Source of the DNA: an uncultured Spartobacteria bacterium
GTDB taxonomy: Bacteria; Verrucomicrobiota; Verrucomicrobiia; Chthoniobacterales; Chthoniobacteraceae
Direction of reading: 5' to 3'
Assembly (NCBI GenBank): GCA_903919125.1
Contig: CAIXGS010000076.1
Coordinates: 1 to 64,000, forward strand
Length of the DNA stretch: 64,000 nucleotides
Made by a program: the position numbers and the translations under genes. The notes under the pieces are model-generated. The model was given only the letters and a program-made list of their open reading frames with translations. It was not told the origin of the DNA and made no database searches. Below are positions 8,108-17,506 of the stretch, one piece after another. Position 1 is the stretch's first letter. The number at the start of each line of letters is the position of its first letter.

Positions 8108-9706
8108 ATGAAATACATCTTTGTTACCGGAGGCGTCGTGTCCTCCCTCGGCAAAGGACTCGCGGCAGCTTCTTTAGGGACGCTGCTCGAACATCGCGGA
8201 CTGAAAGTGGTACTGCAAAAATTCGATCCTTATTTAAACGTCGACCCTGGGACGATGAACCCTTTCCAGCACGGAGAAGTCTATGTTCTCAACGACGGAG
8301 CGGAAACGGATCTGGATCTGGGACATTACGAGCGCTTCACAAGCTCCATATTAAGCCGTTCCAATAGTACGACTTCTGGTCAAATTTATGAAACTGTCCT
8401 AGCCCGCGAGCGCCGCGGCGATTATCTGGGCAACACCGTCCAAGTGATCCCGCACGTCACCGACGAGATCAAAAGCCGGCTACGTTCACTCTCCAAGGAA
8501 CAACCGTGTGATATTCTCATTACAGAAATCGGCGGCACAACGGGCGATATCGAAGGACTGCCGTTTCTGGAAGCCATCCGCCAGTTTGTATTGGAAGTCG
8601 GCCCGCAAAACGTGGTGATCATGCACGTCACCTTGGTGCCATTCATCAAAGCCGCCGGGGAGTTGAAAACCAAACCATCCCAGCAGTCCATTGCCAAACT
8701 GCGCGAGATCGGGCTGCACCCTCAGGTGCTCGTTTGTCGCTCAGAACATCCTCTGGACGAAGATGTTCGCCAAAAACTTTCAATGTTCTGCAACGTGCCC
8801 TTGGACGCGGTCATCGAGGCGAGGGACGTGGACCACTCGATTTACCAGATGCCGCTGATGTTACAGCGAGAAGGCCTAGATGAAATCGTGTGTGACCTGC
8901 TGCGCATCACCGCTCCTGCAGCCAACATGCAGGAATGGCACAAGTTTGTAGACCGGGTGATTTACCCAAAAAAGCGGGTGAAAATCGCCGTCGTGGGTAA
9001 ATACATCGAGTTGCAGGATGCCTACAAGTCGATCTACGAATCGCTTACGCACGCAGCTGCTGCGAATGATTGTGGCATCGACTTGGTGCGCGTAGACGCC
9101 GAGACCCTTGAGGACTGGAAGCCTGAGACCGTCCTCAAAGACGTCGCTGGGGTGCTGGTTCCCGGCGGCTTTGGGGAACGAGGCGTGGAGGGTAAAATCA
9201 ATGCCACTCGGTTCGCTCGGGAGCAGAAAGTGCCATTTTTGGGACTCTGCCTCGGGATGCAAGTGGCTACGATTGAGTTTGCGAGAAACGTATGTCTTTT
9301 GGAGGGAGCAAACTCGGCGGAGTTCGACGAGAAAGCAGCGCATCCCGTCATTCATTTGCTGGAGGAGCAAAAAGAAGTGACCGGCAAAGGAGCGAACATG
9401 CGCTTGGGAACGTGGCCCACTTTGTTGAAGGAAGGAACCAAAGCACGTAACGTCTACGGCACCAGCGAGATACTCGAACGCCACAGACACCGCTACGAGT
9501 TCAACCTCGCGTATCGGGAGCAGATGGAGGCCAAGGGCTTCATCATCTCGGGGACTTCACCAGACGGCACATTGGTCGAATTAATTGAGTTGAAAGGACA
9601 TCCGTATTTTCTGGCCTGCCAGTTTCATCCGGAATTCCAGTCCAAACCGAACAAACCGCATCCGTTGTTCACTGGATTCATCCAAGCAAGTCTGGCGAAC
9701 TGCTAG
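8108..9706 (+). CDS. pyrG: CTP synthase
   Basis: Makes CTP from UTP, glutamine and ATP in the cytoplasm. The N-terminal synthase domain shows KYIFVTGGVVSSLGKGLAAASL and the DPYLNVDPGTMNPFQHGEVYV region. The C-terminal glutaminase domain carries VPGGFGERG, the nucleophile loop FLGLCLGMQ and the closing FHPEFQSKP, so the Cys-His-Glu triad is intact. The 532-residue length is normal. The ATG at 8108 is preferred; the frame is open from 8072 but the extra residues are unlike the family. CTP made here is the co-substrate of the upstream kdsB product. Confidence 0.97.
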   Translation: MKYIFVTGGVVSSLGKGLAAASLGTLLEHRGLKVVLQKFDPYLNVDPGTMNPFQHGEVYVLNDGAETDLDLGHYERFTSSILSRSNSTTSGQIYETVLARERRGDYLGNTVQVIPHVTDEIKSRLRSLSKEQPCDILITEIGGTTGDIEGLPFLEAIRQFVLEVGPQNVVIMHVTLVPFIKAAGELKTKPSQQSIAKLREIGLHPQVLVCRSEHPLDEDVRQKLSMFCNVPLDAVIEARDVDHSIYQMPLMLQREGLDEIVCDLLRITAPAANMQEWHKFVDRVIYPKKRVKIAVVGKYIELQDAYKSIYESLTHAAAANDCGIDLVRVDAETLEDWKPETVLKDVAGVLVPGGFGERGVEGKINATRFAREQKVPFLGLCLGMQVATIEFARNVCLLEGANSAEFDEKAAHPVIHLLEEQKEVTGKGANMRLGTWPTLLKEGTKARNVYGTSEILERHRHRYEFNLAYREQMEAKGFIISGTSPDGTLVELIELKGHPYFLACQFHPEFQSKPNKPHPLFTGFIQASLANC

Positions 9707-9749
9707 AACTCGTGCGGCTCCTTGCATTCCTCCCCCAATTCCCCCTGTT

Positions 9750-10295
9750 GTGCCAGCCTCCTTCCCGCAGAATGTTATTCTTATTGGACTCATGGGCAGC
9801 GGGAAATCCTCAGTCGGCCGGGCCGTTGCAAAGGCTCTGCGGTTCCAATTTTTAGACACCGATCAGCTCCTGGTGGAACGCGCGGGACAGTCCATCAGTG
9901 AAATTTTTGCGACGGAAGGGGAGGCCGCCTTTCGGACGAGAGAGACCCAAGTGCTCGAATCGCTCAAGGCGCAGACGCGCTGCGTCATTTCCACGGGAGG
10001 TGGCGCTGTACTGGCGGAGCGCAATCGTACGTTATTGCGGGAGTTAGGCTTCACCGTATGGCTCACGGCCTCGGAGAGCGCGCTTTTTGAACGCGTAAAC
10101 CGCGCCACGCATCGTCCCCTGCTACAAACGGCCAATCCAAGGGAGACGCTGTCCCGCCTGATGCAGGAGCGCGCCCCGCTGTACGAAGAAACTGCGCGTA
10201 CCGTGGTTGACACCACTTTTCTTGCGCAACCAGCGGTGGTTTCCGAAGTCGTCGCAGCGGCAAAAGAGGCTTTCGCATGGACGCCGCCGGTTTAA
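9750..10295 (+). CDS. aroK: Shikimate kinase
   Basis: Phosphorylates shikimate in aromatic amino acid synthesis. Evidence is the P-loop ILIGLMGSGKSSVGRAVA, the FLDTDQLLVERAGQSISEIF substrate region, the FRTRETQVLESL motif, the STGGGAVL loop and the HRPLLQ lid. Length 181 residues is typical. The start is GTG at 9750, close behind pyrG (43 bp), with no Shine-Dalgarno sequence. Its last 19 bp overlap queG, so the two are very likely translationally coupled. Confidence 0.95.
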   Translation: MPASFPQNVILIGLMGSGKSSVGRAVAKALRFQFLDTDQLLVERAGQSISEIFATEGEAAFRTRETQVLESLKAQTRCVISTGGGAVLAERNRTLLRELGFTVWLTASESALFERVNRATHRPLLQTANPRETLSRLMQERAPLYEETARTVVDTTFLAQPAVVSEVVAAAKEAFAWTPPV

Positions 10296-11329
10296 AGACA
10301 GCCGTTCAAGAAGAGGCGTCCCGCTTGGGATTCGACGCCTGCCACTTCGCGCCAGCCGTGCCGCCCCCGCACGCCGCCGAGTTTTTGGACTGGTTAGAGC
10401 AAGGCCGCTCAGGGGAAATGGCTTGGCTGGCGAAAAATGCCGAGCGCCGCACCGATCCGCAACTCGTTCTTCCTGGGGCAAAAACGGTGATCGTCGTGGC
10501 CCGTAATTACGCCCCGAGCGGCCCCGTTTCAAGCGACACAGCTCCAGATTACGCCATCGCAAGGTATGCTTGGGGAGAAGATTACCACGAGGTGCTAACT
10601 CCGCGTATCCGCCAACTCGAAGCCGTTCTCGAAGCGCATGGAGGGCGCCAACGCAGTTACGTAGACACCGGCCCCGTGCTCGAGCGGGACTACGCCGCTC
10701 TGTCTGGGCTTGGCTGGCACGGTAAAAGCACGATGGTCATTTCGCAGGAGCTCGGCGCGTTTTTTTTTCTAGGCACGCTGCTGACCACGCTCGAGTTGCC
10801 ACCGGATCCCCCGGCAAAAGACCGTTGCGGGCGGTGTACGCGTTGCATCGATATTTGTCCGACTCAGGCTATTACGGCGCCATACCAACTCGACGCGCGG
10901 CTCTGCGTCTCTTACCTGACCATCGAACTCAAAGGCAGTATTCCAGAGGCGCTGCGCCCGCTCATAGGCAACCGCATTTACGGCTGCGATGATTGCGCTG
11001 CGGTTTGTCCATGGAACCGGTTTGCCCAAGCATCTACCGAGGCACGCTTTGCCGCCCGCGCCTTCGCCACGCAAGCCCGACTGCGAGATTTCCTATCTCT
11101 GGATGCAGCAGGATTTCGCGCCCTCTTCCGCGGTTCGCCAATTCTACGGATCAAACGTAAAGGTTTTCTGCGCAACGTCTGTGTTGCCCTTGGCAATACT
11201 GGGGGAGAGGAAGATCTTGAGGCGTTGGAACTCGCGTCCAAAGATCAAGAACCGCTCATCGCAGAACACGCCCTGTGGGCCCTTGAGCGATTGCGAACAA
11301 GACTGAAAACCGGTTCGGCAATTCCATAG
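10277..11329 (+). CDS. queG: Epoxyqueuosine reductase
   Basis: Reduces epoxyqueuosine to queuosine in tRNA, using cobalamin and two 4Fe-4S clusters. The N-terminal cobalamin-binding part contains AKNAERRTDPQLVLPGAKTV-type text and the catalytic DYA region (TAPDYAIARYAWGEDYHEVL). The ferredoxin-like part has CGRCTRCIDICP and CDDCAAVCPWNRF. A C-terminal HEAT-like end (LEDLEALELASKDQEPLIAEHAL-type) completes the 350-residue protein. An AGAGG lies 7 nt before the ATG, one of few clear ribosome sites in this window. It overlaps aroK. Confidence 0.95.
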   Translation: MDAAGLKTAVQEEASRLGFDACHFAPAVPPPHAAEFLDWLEQGRSGEMAWLAKNAERRTDPQLVLPGAKTVIVVARNYAPSGPVSSDTAPDYAIARYAWGEDYHEVLTPRIRQLEAVLEAHGGRQRSYVDTGPVLERDYAALSGLGWHGKSTMVISQELGAFFFLGTLLTTLELPPDPPAKDRCGRCTRCIDICPTQAITAPYQLDARLCVSYLTIELKGSIPEALRPLIGNRIYGCDDCAAVCPWNRFAQASTEARFAARAFATQARLRDFLSLDAAGFRALFRGSPILRIKRKGFLRNVCVALGNTGGEEDLEALELASKDQEPLIAEHALWALERLRTRLKTGSAIP

Positions 11330-11351
11330 CCGGCTTCCATAGCCGCTCGCC

Positions 11352-12416
11352 TCACAGCTTACGGTCGCTTGCAGCACTGCGAAGATGAATCGTCTTATGC
11401 TCCAAATCGTGAATCGCCTTGATGTACCGCACCGTCCGACTGCGCGCGCGCATCAAAATGGAAGTCGTAGTCGCCTTCTTTCCCGTAACTTTCACTCCTG
11501 GAAGCAACGGACTGTCTGAAATACCCGTCGCGCAAAAAATCGCACTGTCCCCCAGAACCAAATCATCCACTCCATAAACGCGATCCAACTCGCTGGCCCC
11601 CACCTCCGCTGCGATACTTTCGCGCTCCGCTTGGTCCTTCGGCCACATTTGTAACAACATCCCGCCCCCCATTGCCTTAAGGGCAGCCGCCGTCAGGATT
11701 CCCTCGGGAGACCCTCCAATTCCGTAGTAGAGATCGACACCCGAATCCACCAACGACGGCGAAACCGCAGCCGTAATATCGCCATCGGAAATCAGGCGCA
11801 ACGCCGCGCCAGAACGTCTGACTTGCCGGATAATTTCTTCGTGCCTCGGGCGGTTCATCGTCATGACCACGAGTTCGGGAACCCGTTTTCCAAGAGCCTC
11901 CGCTACCAATGCAAGCGTATGCTCCAGAGGCGCATGCAAACTTAATACTTCCATACCACCACGCATCGCCTCCACCACCGCAGGACCGTAGGCAAGCTTG
12001 GTCGAATAAAAAGCGGGCAGGTTTCGCATGGCCCGCTCATTCCCCGCGTGCGTTTGACTGGCGGCCATCACAGAGATGGAATTTGGCAAGCCGTTGGCAA
12101 TGTTCGACGTGCCATCAATAGGGTCCAGCGCGATGTCAAAACTTGGGGCTCCCGGCTTCCATGTCCCAAGGTGCTCTCCCAGAAAAATACCTGGCGCATT
12201 GTCTTTAATACCCTCGCCTATAACCACTTCACCGCAAAGATCTACCAAGTCAAAAACCCCGTAGATGGCGTCGCAGGCCGCCGCATCCGCCAACTCCTTT
12301 TCTCCGCGCCCCAGCCAAGCCAGCGAATTAAGCGCCGCGTTTTCAGTCGCTCTAACAAATTCAAATTCAATGGTTCGTTCGGCATCACTAACGGAGAGGG
12401 AGACTGTATGTTGCAT
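11352..12416 (-). CDS. glpX: Class II fructose-1,6-bisphosphatase (GlpX)
   Basis: Hydrolyses fructose-1,6-bisphosphate in gluconeogenesis; a dual sedoheptulose activity exists in some homologs. Family marks in the 354-residue protein are VVIGEGIKDNAPGIFLGEHLG, FDIALDPIDGTSNIANGLPN (metal-binding Asp/Glu), LAYGPAVVEA and YYGIGGSPEGILTAAALKAM. The gene converges on queG with 22 bp between stops. There is no class I enzyme in the window. Confidence 0.94.
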   Translation of the reverse strand: MQHTVSLSVSDAERTIEFEFVRATENAALNSLAWLGRGEKELADAAACDAIYGVFDLVDLCGEVVIGEGIKDNAPGIFLGEHLGTWKPGAPSFDIALDPIDGTSNIANGLPNSISVMAASQTHAGNERAMRNLPAFYSTKLAYGPAVVEAMRGGMEVLSLHAPLEHTLALVAEALGKRVPELVVMTMNRPRHEEIIRQVRRSGAALRLISDGDITAAVSPSLVDSGVDLYYGIGGSPEGILTAAALKAMGGGMLLQMWPKDQAERESIAAEVGASELDRVYGVDDLVLGDSAIFCATGISDSPLLPGVKVTGKKATTTSILMRARSRTVRYIKAIHDLEHKTIHLRSAASDRKL

Positions 12417-12867
12417 GAAGGTATTATTCTGAAGATGAGTACTGGACCCGATAAAAAAAGACTTAACTTTGTTATTCCCAACCTAAATGCGACGTAGCCC
12501 TGCCCTAATTCGACTCATTAAGCCGAATCAGGCCTGAGAAGTGGGCTGAATCTAAGACTGCTTAATCGCAGGACGCCGGCTTACTAGATGTATTTAATGT
12601 AACGAAAGCGAATAATAGGTCTCAAATACGAAATGCGTACCGTTTTTAACGCCAACGAAAATCAATAAGCATTAGGTGCATGCGTGTTTGTGATTTTTTC
12701 TTACTCCCCTTGCGAAGTACATTGTTTTGGACAAATGTAAGCAAATCGTTTCTCTTAACCGACCAATTTTTATCTTATTGTTTCAGTCCCATCTTTCCAA
12801 ATTTAACTCCACAAGCTTTCTGAGCATTGAAGCCTTCCTCTAAAAACTCCTAAAAAATCTTAGCGCC
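12417..12867. other. AT-rich intergenic region glpX / chemoreceptor
   Basis: 450 bp between divergent genes, richer in A+T than the flanking genes from about 12600. I find no tRNA, hairpin with T-tract, or known riboswitch. It must hold the promoters of both genes, but I could not pick a convincing -35/-10 pair. Confidence 0.5.
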
Positions 12868-14556
12868 ATGAAATTAAAGCACAAAATCCTCATCGCCTCC
12901 CTCTGGGGCGTTCTAGCTACCGGCATCGTGGGCATTCTTGTGCAACGTTCCGTAATACGCCGACAAGGCATCGAGAGCACACGCTCGGCCATGCGAACTT
13001 CGATTATGGAAGCCGAAGATGTGCGCGAGTCGATCGCCTCACTCGGCGAGGCTGGCGCCTTCGATAAGGAAAAGCTGCTCAAGGAATACCAAAAGGTGAA
13101 GGCCGAGAATGGTGATATCAGTAAGACCGCCCTTTACAATACAATCCCCGTAGTCGCCGCTTGGAAGGGTTTGGAGACCGCTGCAAAATCTCAGGGATAC
13201 ACGTTCCGCATCTCTAAACATGATGCGCGCAACAAGATCAATCTTCCCACCCCAGAAGAAGAACCCATTCTCGCGTTTCTCAACGATCGAAAGAATCCCG
13301 AGTATTTTAAGATCGACGACGTCAAAGGGGAAATCACCTACGCCCGTCCCATTGTACTGAGTAAAGACTGCTTAACCTGCCACGGCTCCCCCGATCGCAG
13401 TCCCACCGGCGACGGGAAAGACATGCTGGGCTACAAAATGGAGAACTGGAAAGCAGATGAGACCCATGGCGCCTTCATCCTCAAGAGCAGCACAAAGCCG
13501 CTCAACGACTTGGTAAATAGTAGTGTAAATGAAGTCCTACTAGCCCTCATTATTGTGGGCGCCATCGCGGTGATCGTCACCCTAGTGATAGTGCGTCGCA
13601 TCACCCACGCGCTGAAACTCGTGGAGGACGTCGCCGCCGGCAACTTACAAACCTCGGCAGACTTCCAGTCCAATGATGAATTGGGCACTACCGTTCACGC
13701 GATGCGCGACATGGTCTCCAGCCTACAGCAGAGCATCAGCACGGTGGACCACAACTCGCAGTCACTCTCGGCCGCGGCCGAAGAATTGAGTACCGTCAGC
13801 AGCAACCTCAGTAACAACGCAAACAACGCCCAGAGCCAGACCGCAAGCGTGGCGAGTAATGCCTCCAACGTCAGCCGCAACCTCCAGAGTGTCGCGGCGG
13901 CAACGGAGCAAATGAACGCAAGCATCGACGAAATTGCGAGAAACGCGTCCCAAGCCACGCGAGTGGCGGCACGCGCTTCAGCAGTGGCCGGTGAAACGAC
14001 TGTGGCCGTGTCAAAATTAGGCGCGAGCAGCTCGGAAATCGGACAGGTCATTGGGGTGATTACATCCATCGCTGAACAGACCAAGCTCCTGGCGTTGAAT
14101 GCAACTATCGAAGCTGCCCGCGCTGGGGAAGCCGGCAAAGGCTTCGCCGTGGTGGCCAGCGAAGTGAAGGAGTTGGCAAAACAAACCGCGGATGCCACCG
14201 AAGAAATCGGCAAGAAAATTGGACTCGTCCAGAACGACTCTGAAGCGGCCGTCCGTGCGATTAACGAAATCGCAGCGATCGTCGAGGAAATCACAAGTAT
14301 CCAGACCACAGTGGCCGGCGCCATTGAGGAACAGGCGGCGACGACGCGTGAAATCTCCAAAAACGTGCAGGAAGCAGCTGCCGAAGGGCAGTTAATCTCC
14401 GATAGCGTCCAAGGAGTTTCTCGCGCAGTTCAAACCACGGCACAGGGCGCCAGCGACACCGCGACGGTTGCGCAAGAGCTGACGAAGTTGTCAGTGAACT
14501 TGCAGAAGCTCGTGCAAGAAACCTCCAAGCGCTTCAGTGGTAGCCACCAAGGCTAG
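12868..14556 (+). CDS. Methyl-accepting chemotaxis protein with heme-c Tll0287-like sensor
   Basis: Membrane chemoreceptor of 562 residues. An N-terminal membrane segment (residues ~7-25) is followed by a periplasmic DUF3365/Tll0287-like sensor to about residue 215, with the family text [20 protein letters not shown] and [20 protein letters not shown]. The CxxCH motif (C168, C171, H172) should bind heme c covalently. A second membrane segment (~217-240), a HAMP-like stretch and the long cytoplasmic coiled coil follow, with the signalling tip [28 protein letters not shown]-type region (tip residues around 400-425). Methylation-type Glu/Gln patches flank it. It likely senses redox state or small ligands through heme. 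No che genes are adjacent. Terminator directly downstream. Confidence 0.93.
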   Translation: MKLKHKILIASLWGVLATGIVGILVQRSVIRRQGIESTRSAMRTSIMEAEDVRESIASLGEAGAFDKEKLLKEYQKVKAENGDISKTALYNTIPVVAAWKGLETAAKSQGYTFRISKHDARNKINLPTPEEEPILAFLNDRKNPEYFKIDDVKGEITYARPIVLSKDCLTCHGSPDRSPTGDGKDMLGYKMENWKADETHGAFILKSSTKPLNDLVNSSVNEVLLALIIVGAIAVIVTLVIVRRITHALKLVEDVAAGNLQTSADFQSNDELGTTVHAMRDMVSSLQQSISTVDHNSQSLSAAAEELSTVSSNLSNNANNAQSQTASVASNASNVSRNLQSVAAATEQMNASIDEIARNASQATRVAARASAVAGETTVAVSKLGASSSEIGQVIGVITSIAEQTKLLALNATIEAARAGEAGKGFAVVASEVKELAKQTADATEEIGKKIGLVQNDSEAAVRAINEIAAIVEEITSIQTTVAGAIEEQAATTREISKNVQEAAAEGQLISDSVQGVSRAVQTTAQGASDTATVAQELTKLSVNLQKLVQETSKRFSGSHQG

Positions 14557-14581
14557 CCCCTCAAACTGAGCGTCTTCATTC

Positions 14582-14622
14582 AAGACGGTGCCCGTTGCGA
14601 AGCGGGCACCGTCTTCTTTTTT
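14582..14622 (+). terminator. Strong intrinsic terminator after the chemoreceptor gene
   Basis: Perfect 13-bp stem (AAGACGGTGCCCG at 14582-14594 with CGGGCACCGTCTT at 14603-14615), 8-nt loop, then CTTTTTT. It begins 25 bp after the stop codon and isolates the receptor gene from ychF. Confidence 0.9.
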
Positions 14623-14707
14623 GATCCAGACTTCCTCTTATTCGCTGCCTCAAACGCTTTGCCGCTTGTGAAGCAGCCCCGCCCTTGCCCATCCTCACTC
14701 CTTTGCC

Positions 14708-15853
14708 ATGCTATCAGCCGGAATCGTCGGTCTCCCTAACGTCGGAAAATCCACTTTGTTCAATGCGGTCACTCGAACCCGCAAAGCGCAAGCGGCCAAT
14801 TACCCTTTTTGCACCATCGATCCCAACGTGGGCATCGTCACCGTGCCAGATGCGCGCTTGGAGGTGCTCTCCAAAATTTCAGGCTCCAAAAAGCTCGTGC
14901 CAGCGGCAATCGAGTTCGTGGATATTGCCGGATTGGTAAAAGGCGCAAGCGCTGGGGAAGGGTTGGGCAACCAGTTTCTGAGCCACATCCGCGAGGTCAA
15001 CGCCATCGTACAGGTGGTGCGCTGCTTTGAGGATGACGACATTCATCACGTGAGCGGTTCGGTGGATCCCGTACGCGACATCGAAGTGATCAACACCGAG
15101 CTCGTGCTCTGCGACCTCGCTTCGCTCACCAAAAGACTCGAGCGCCTCAATAAAGCAATTCGTGTAGGAGACAAGGTTGCCAAAGCCGAGGCCGCTGTGA
15201 TCGAAAAATTGCTGCCGCATCTCGACCAGGGACGCCCCGCACTAACGCTCGAACTTTCCGAGGAGGAAAAGCGGGTCGCCAAAGAGTTCTTTCTGCTCAC
15301 CAACAAGCCCACCATTTTTGCATGCAACGTGGCGGAAGCCGACTTGGCGGCCGTGTCTAACATGGTCCAAAGCGGCTCCACCGAGCCCGCCACATTGCCG
15401 GCGGCGATCCACGTGCAAGCGGTTCAGAAGTACGCTGCGGCCCATTTTGCAACCAGTGCGGTGGTTATCAGCGCTCAAATCGAGAGCGAGCTCGTAGACT
15501 TACCCGAAGCCGACGCGCAAGAGTATCTCACCGGGCTCGGCGTTCAAAGCAGCGGAGTCGGCCTGCTAATTCGCGGTGTCTACCATCTTTTGGGACTGCG
15601 CACTTACCTCACCACGGGTGAACAGGAGACTCGGGCTTGGACCATTCGCAGTGGCGACAAGGCTCCGGCTGCCGCAGGCGTTATCCACTCGGATTTTGAG
15701 CGCGGGTTCATTGCGGCGGAAATCACTGCTTACGATGATCTTGTTTCACTTGGATCTTTCGCTAAGGCGCGCGAGGCTGGAAAGTTGCGCATCGAGGGCA
15801 AGGAGTACGTCGTGCAGGACGGCGACGTGGTAGAGTTCCGCTTCAACGTTTAG
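14708..15853 (+). CDS. ychF: Redox-regulated ATPase/GTPase YchF (Obg family)
   Basis: Universal ribosome-associated P-loop protein that binds ATP better than GTP. G1 is [18 protein letters not shown]; the switch region is [22 protein letters not shown]; the N-K/RxD-equivalent is in [13 protein letters not shown] coiled-coil arm (~130-200) and C-terminal TGS domain end with [14 protein letters not shown]. 381 residues, full length. The next gene starts 19 bp downstream, so read-through into the HtrA pair is likely. Confidence 0.95.
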   Translation: MLSAGIVGLPNVGKSTLFNAVTRTRKAQAANYPFCTIDPNVGIVTVPDARLEVLSKISGSKKLVPAAIEFVDIAGLVKGASAGEGLGNQFLSHIREVNAIVQVVRCFEDDDIHHVSGSVDPVRDIEVINTELVLCDLASLTKRLERLNKAIRVGDKVAKAEAAVIEKLLPHLDQGRPALTLELSEEEKRVAKEFFLLTNKPTIFACNVAEADLAAVSNMVQSGSTEPATLPAAIHVQAVQKYAAAHFATSAVVISAQIESELVDLPEADAQEYLTGLGVQSSGVGLLIRGVYHLLGLRTYLTTGEQETRAWTIRSGDKAPAAAGVIHSDFERGFIAAEITAYDDLVSLGSFAKAREAGKLRIEGKEYVVQDGDVVEFRFNV

Positions 15854-15872
15854 GAAAAGGTCCGCAATCAAA

Positions 15873-17498
15873 ATGTCGGTCATCGCATCTGCTGGCATCT
15901 GGAGGAGATTGCAGCGAATCCCTTGGCGTCCCTTTACACCGGCGCGTCTGTGCGCCATCTTACCCCAACGCATGCAACCCCGCTGCCTTTCCCTCAAGTC
16001 ACTTTCCACGTTGGCCCTTTTTTTAGGGGTCGCATCCGTCACCCCACTCGGGCCGCTCTCCCATTTTGCGCTGCTCCCAGAACGGGCTGACGCAGCCGAA
16101 CCCTCACCGATTCGCAAGAGTCTGGCGCGAATCGGCAACACGTCCCAAGATCCTAATTATCGGCAACCGTGGCTTCCAGGCGTGACCATGAGCAGCTCAG
16201 GAACCGGTTGGGTCGTGACCAAAGACCGGATATTGACCAACGCTCACGTCGTATCCAACGCTCGCTTCCTGACGCTAGAAAAGGAAAACGATCCCAAGAA
16301 GTACATCGCCACCGTTGAGCACATCGCTCACGACTGCGATTTGGCGATCCTCAAAGTCCAGGATCCCACCTTTTTCACCGGCACCATTCCTCTGGAACTT
16401 GGCGACATTCCAGAGATCGAGTCTGAGGTTTCCGTATTCGGCTATCCCATTGGTGGGGAAAGACTTTCCGTCACGCGCGGAGTGGTTTCGCGAATCGACT
16501 TCCGCCCGTATGCCCACTCGGGAATCGACTCTCATTTAACCATCCAAATCGACGCCGCCATCAACCCGGGAAACAGCGGCGGACCCGTCTTACAAAAAGG
16601 CAAAGTCGTCGGCGTCGCCTTTCAGGGCTTCAGCGGGGATGTCGCCCAGAACGTCGGCTACATGATTCCTACGCCAGTGATTCGGCGCTTTTTAGAGGAC
16701 ATTAAAGACGGCAAGTATGACAGGTACATGGACCTGTCCATCACGCCGTTCAACACCTTGAACCCCGCGATGCGCAAGGGCTTGGGCCTCCCCGATGACG
16801 ACAAAGGCGTGCTGATTTCTAGCGTCGCATCCGCCGGCGTGTGTGCTGGTTACGTAAAACCAGGCGACGTGGTGCTGGCCATCGATGGACTCGCCGTGGC
16901 GAGCGACGGCACGGTCGAACTCGAAGGCGAGCGCGTCCAGATGGCGGAAGTCGCAGAACGCAAATTTCGCGGAGATTCTGTGCGCATGACCCTATTGCGG
17001 GCACGCGCAAAATTGGAAGTCACAGTGCCGTTAAACCAAGCTTGGCCCTTCGCCATGCAGGCCAACCAATTCGACGTAAAGCCCACCTACGTCTTGTTTG
17101 GCGGACTTCTCTTTCAACCCCTTTCGCGAAACTTACTTAATTCGGTGCAGTTTCAGAATCCGCGTCTGACCTATTTCTTCGAGGCATTTGTCCCGCGCGA
17201 ACTCTACAAAGAGCATCCGGAAGTCGTCATCCTGAGCGGGATTCTCGCCGATCCAATCAACACCTATTTGGGAGAATTTAAGGAGGGCATCGTCGAAGAA
17301 ATCAACGGCACTCCGGTTCGCACGCTCAGTGATCTCGCTGACGCTTTTGCCAAGCCGGCTGAATTTTATGTGCTGCGTTTTGTCGGTAATGGCCGTCCTC
17401 TGGTTCTTGAACGCACTGCAGTGGAGGCCGCCCGCGAGCGAATCCGTTCCCGTTACGGAGTGCAAAAGGAACAATTTTTAGAAGCGTCCATTCGCTAA
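15873..17498 (+). CDS. HtrA/Deg-type periplasmic serine protease, active
   Basis: Trypsin-like envelope protease of 541 residues. The triad is visible: His125 in LTNAHVV, Asp156 in DCDLAILKV, Ser235 in PGNSGGPV (numbered from the ATG at 15873). A PDZ-like domain (about 290-390) and a second C-terminal PDZ-like part with YVLFGGLLFQPLSRNLL and EGIVEEINGTPVRTLSD follow, like the Deg2/Deg9 architecture. A signal peptide is clearer if translation starts at ATG 15972 (MQPRCLSLKSLSTLALFLG); the ATG at 15873 has a distant AAAAGG, so the start is uncertain. It follows ychF by 19 bp and precedes a catalytically dead paralog by 8 bp. It is inferred to degrade or refold damaged exported proteins. Confidence 0.93.
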   Translation: MSVIASAGIWRRLQRIPWRPFTPARLCAILPQRMQPRCLSLKSLSTLALFLGVASVTPLGPLSHFALLPERADAAEPSPIRKSLARIGNTSQDPNYRQPWLPGVTMSSSGTGWVVTKDRILTNAHVVSNARFLTLEKENDPKKYIATVEHIAHDCDLAILKVQDPTFFTGTIPLELGDIPEIESEVSVFGYPIGGERLSVTRGVVSRIDFRPYAHSGIDSHLTIQIDAAINPGNSGGPVLQKGKVVGVAFQGFSGDVAQNVGYMIPTPVIRRFLEDIKDGKYDRYMDLSITPFNTLNPAMRKGLGLPDDDKGVLISSVASAGVCAGYVKPGDVVLAIDGLAVASDGTVELEGERVQMAEVAERKFRGDSVRMTLLRARAKLEVTVPLNQAWPFAMQANQFDVKPTYVLFGGLLFQPLSRNLLNSVQFQNPRLTYFFEAFVPRELYKEHPEVVILSGILADPINTYLGEFKEGIVEEINGTPVRTLSDLADAFAKPAEFYVLRFVGNGRPLVLERTAVEAARERIRSRYGVQKEQFLEASIR

Positions 17499-17506
17499 TA
17501 TTCGCC

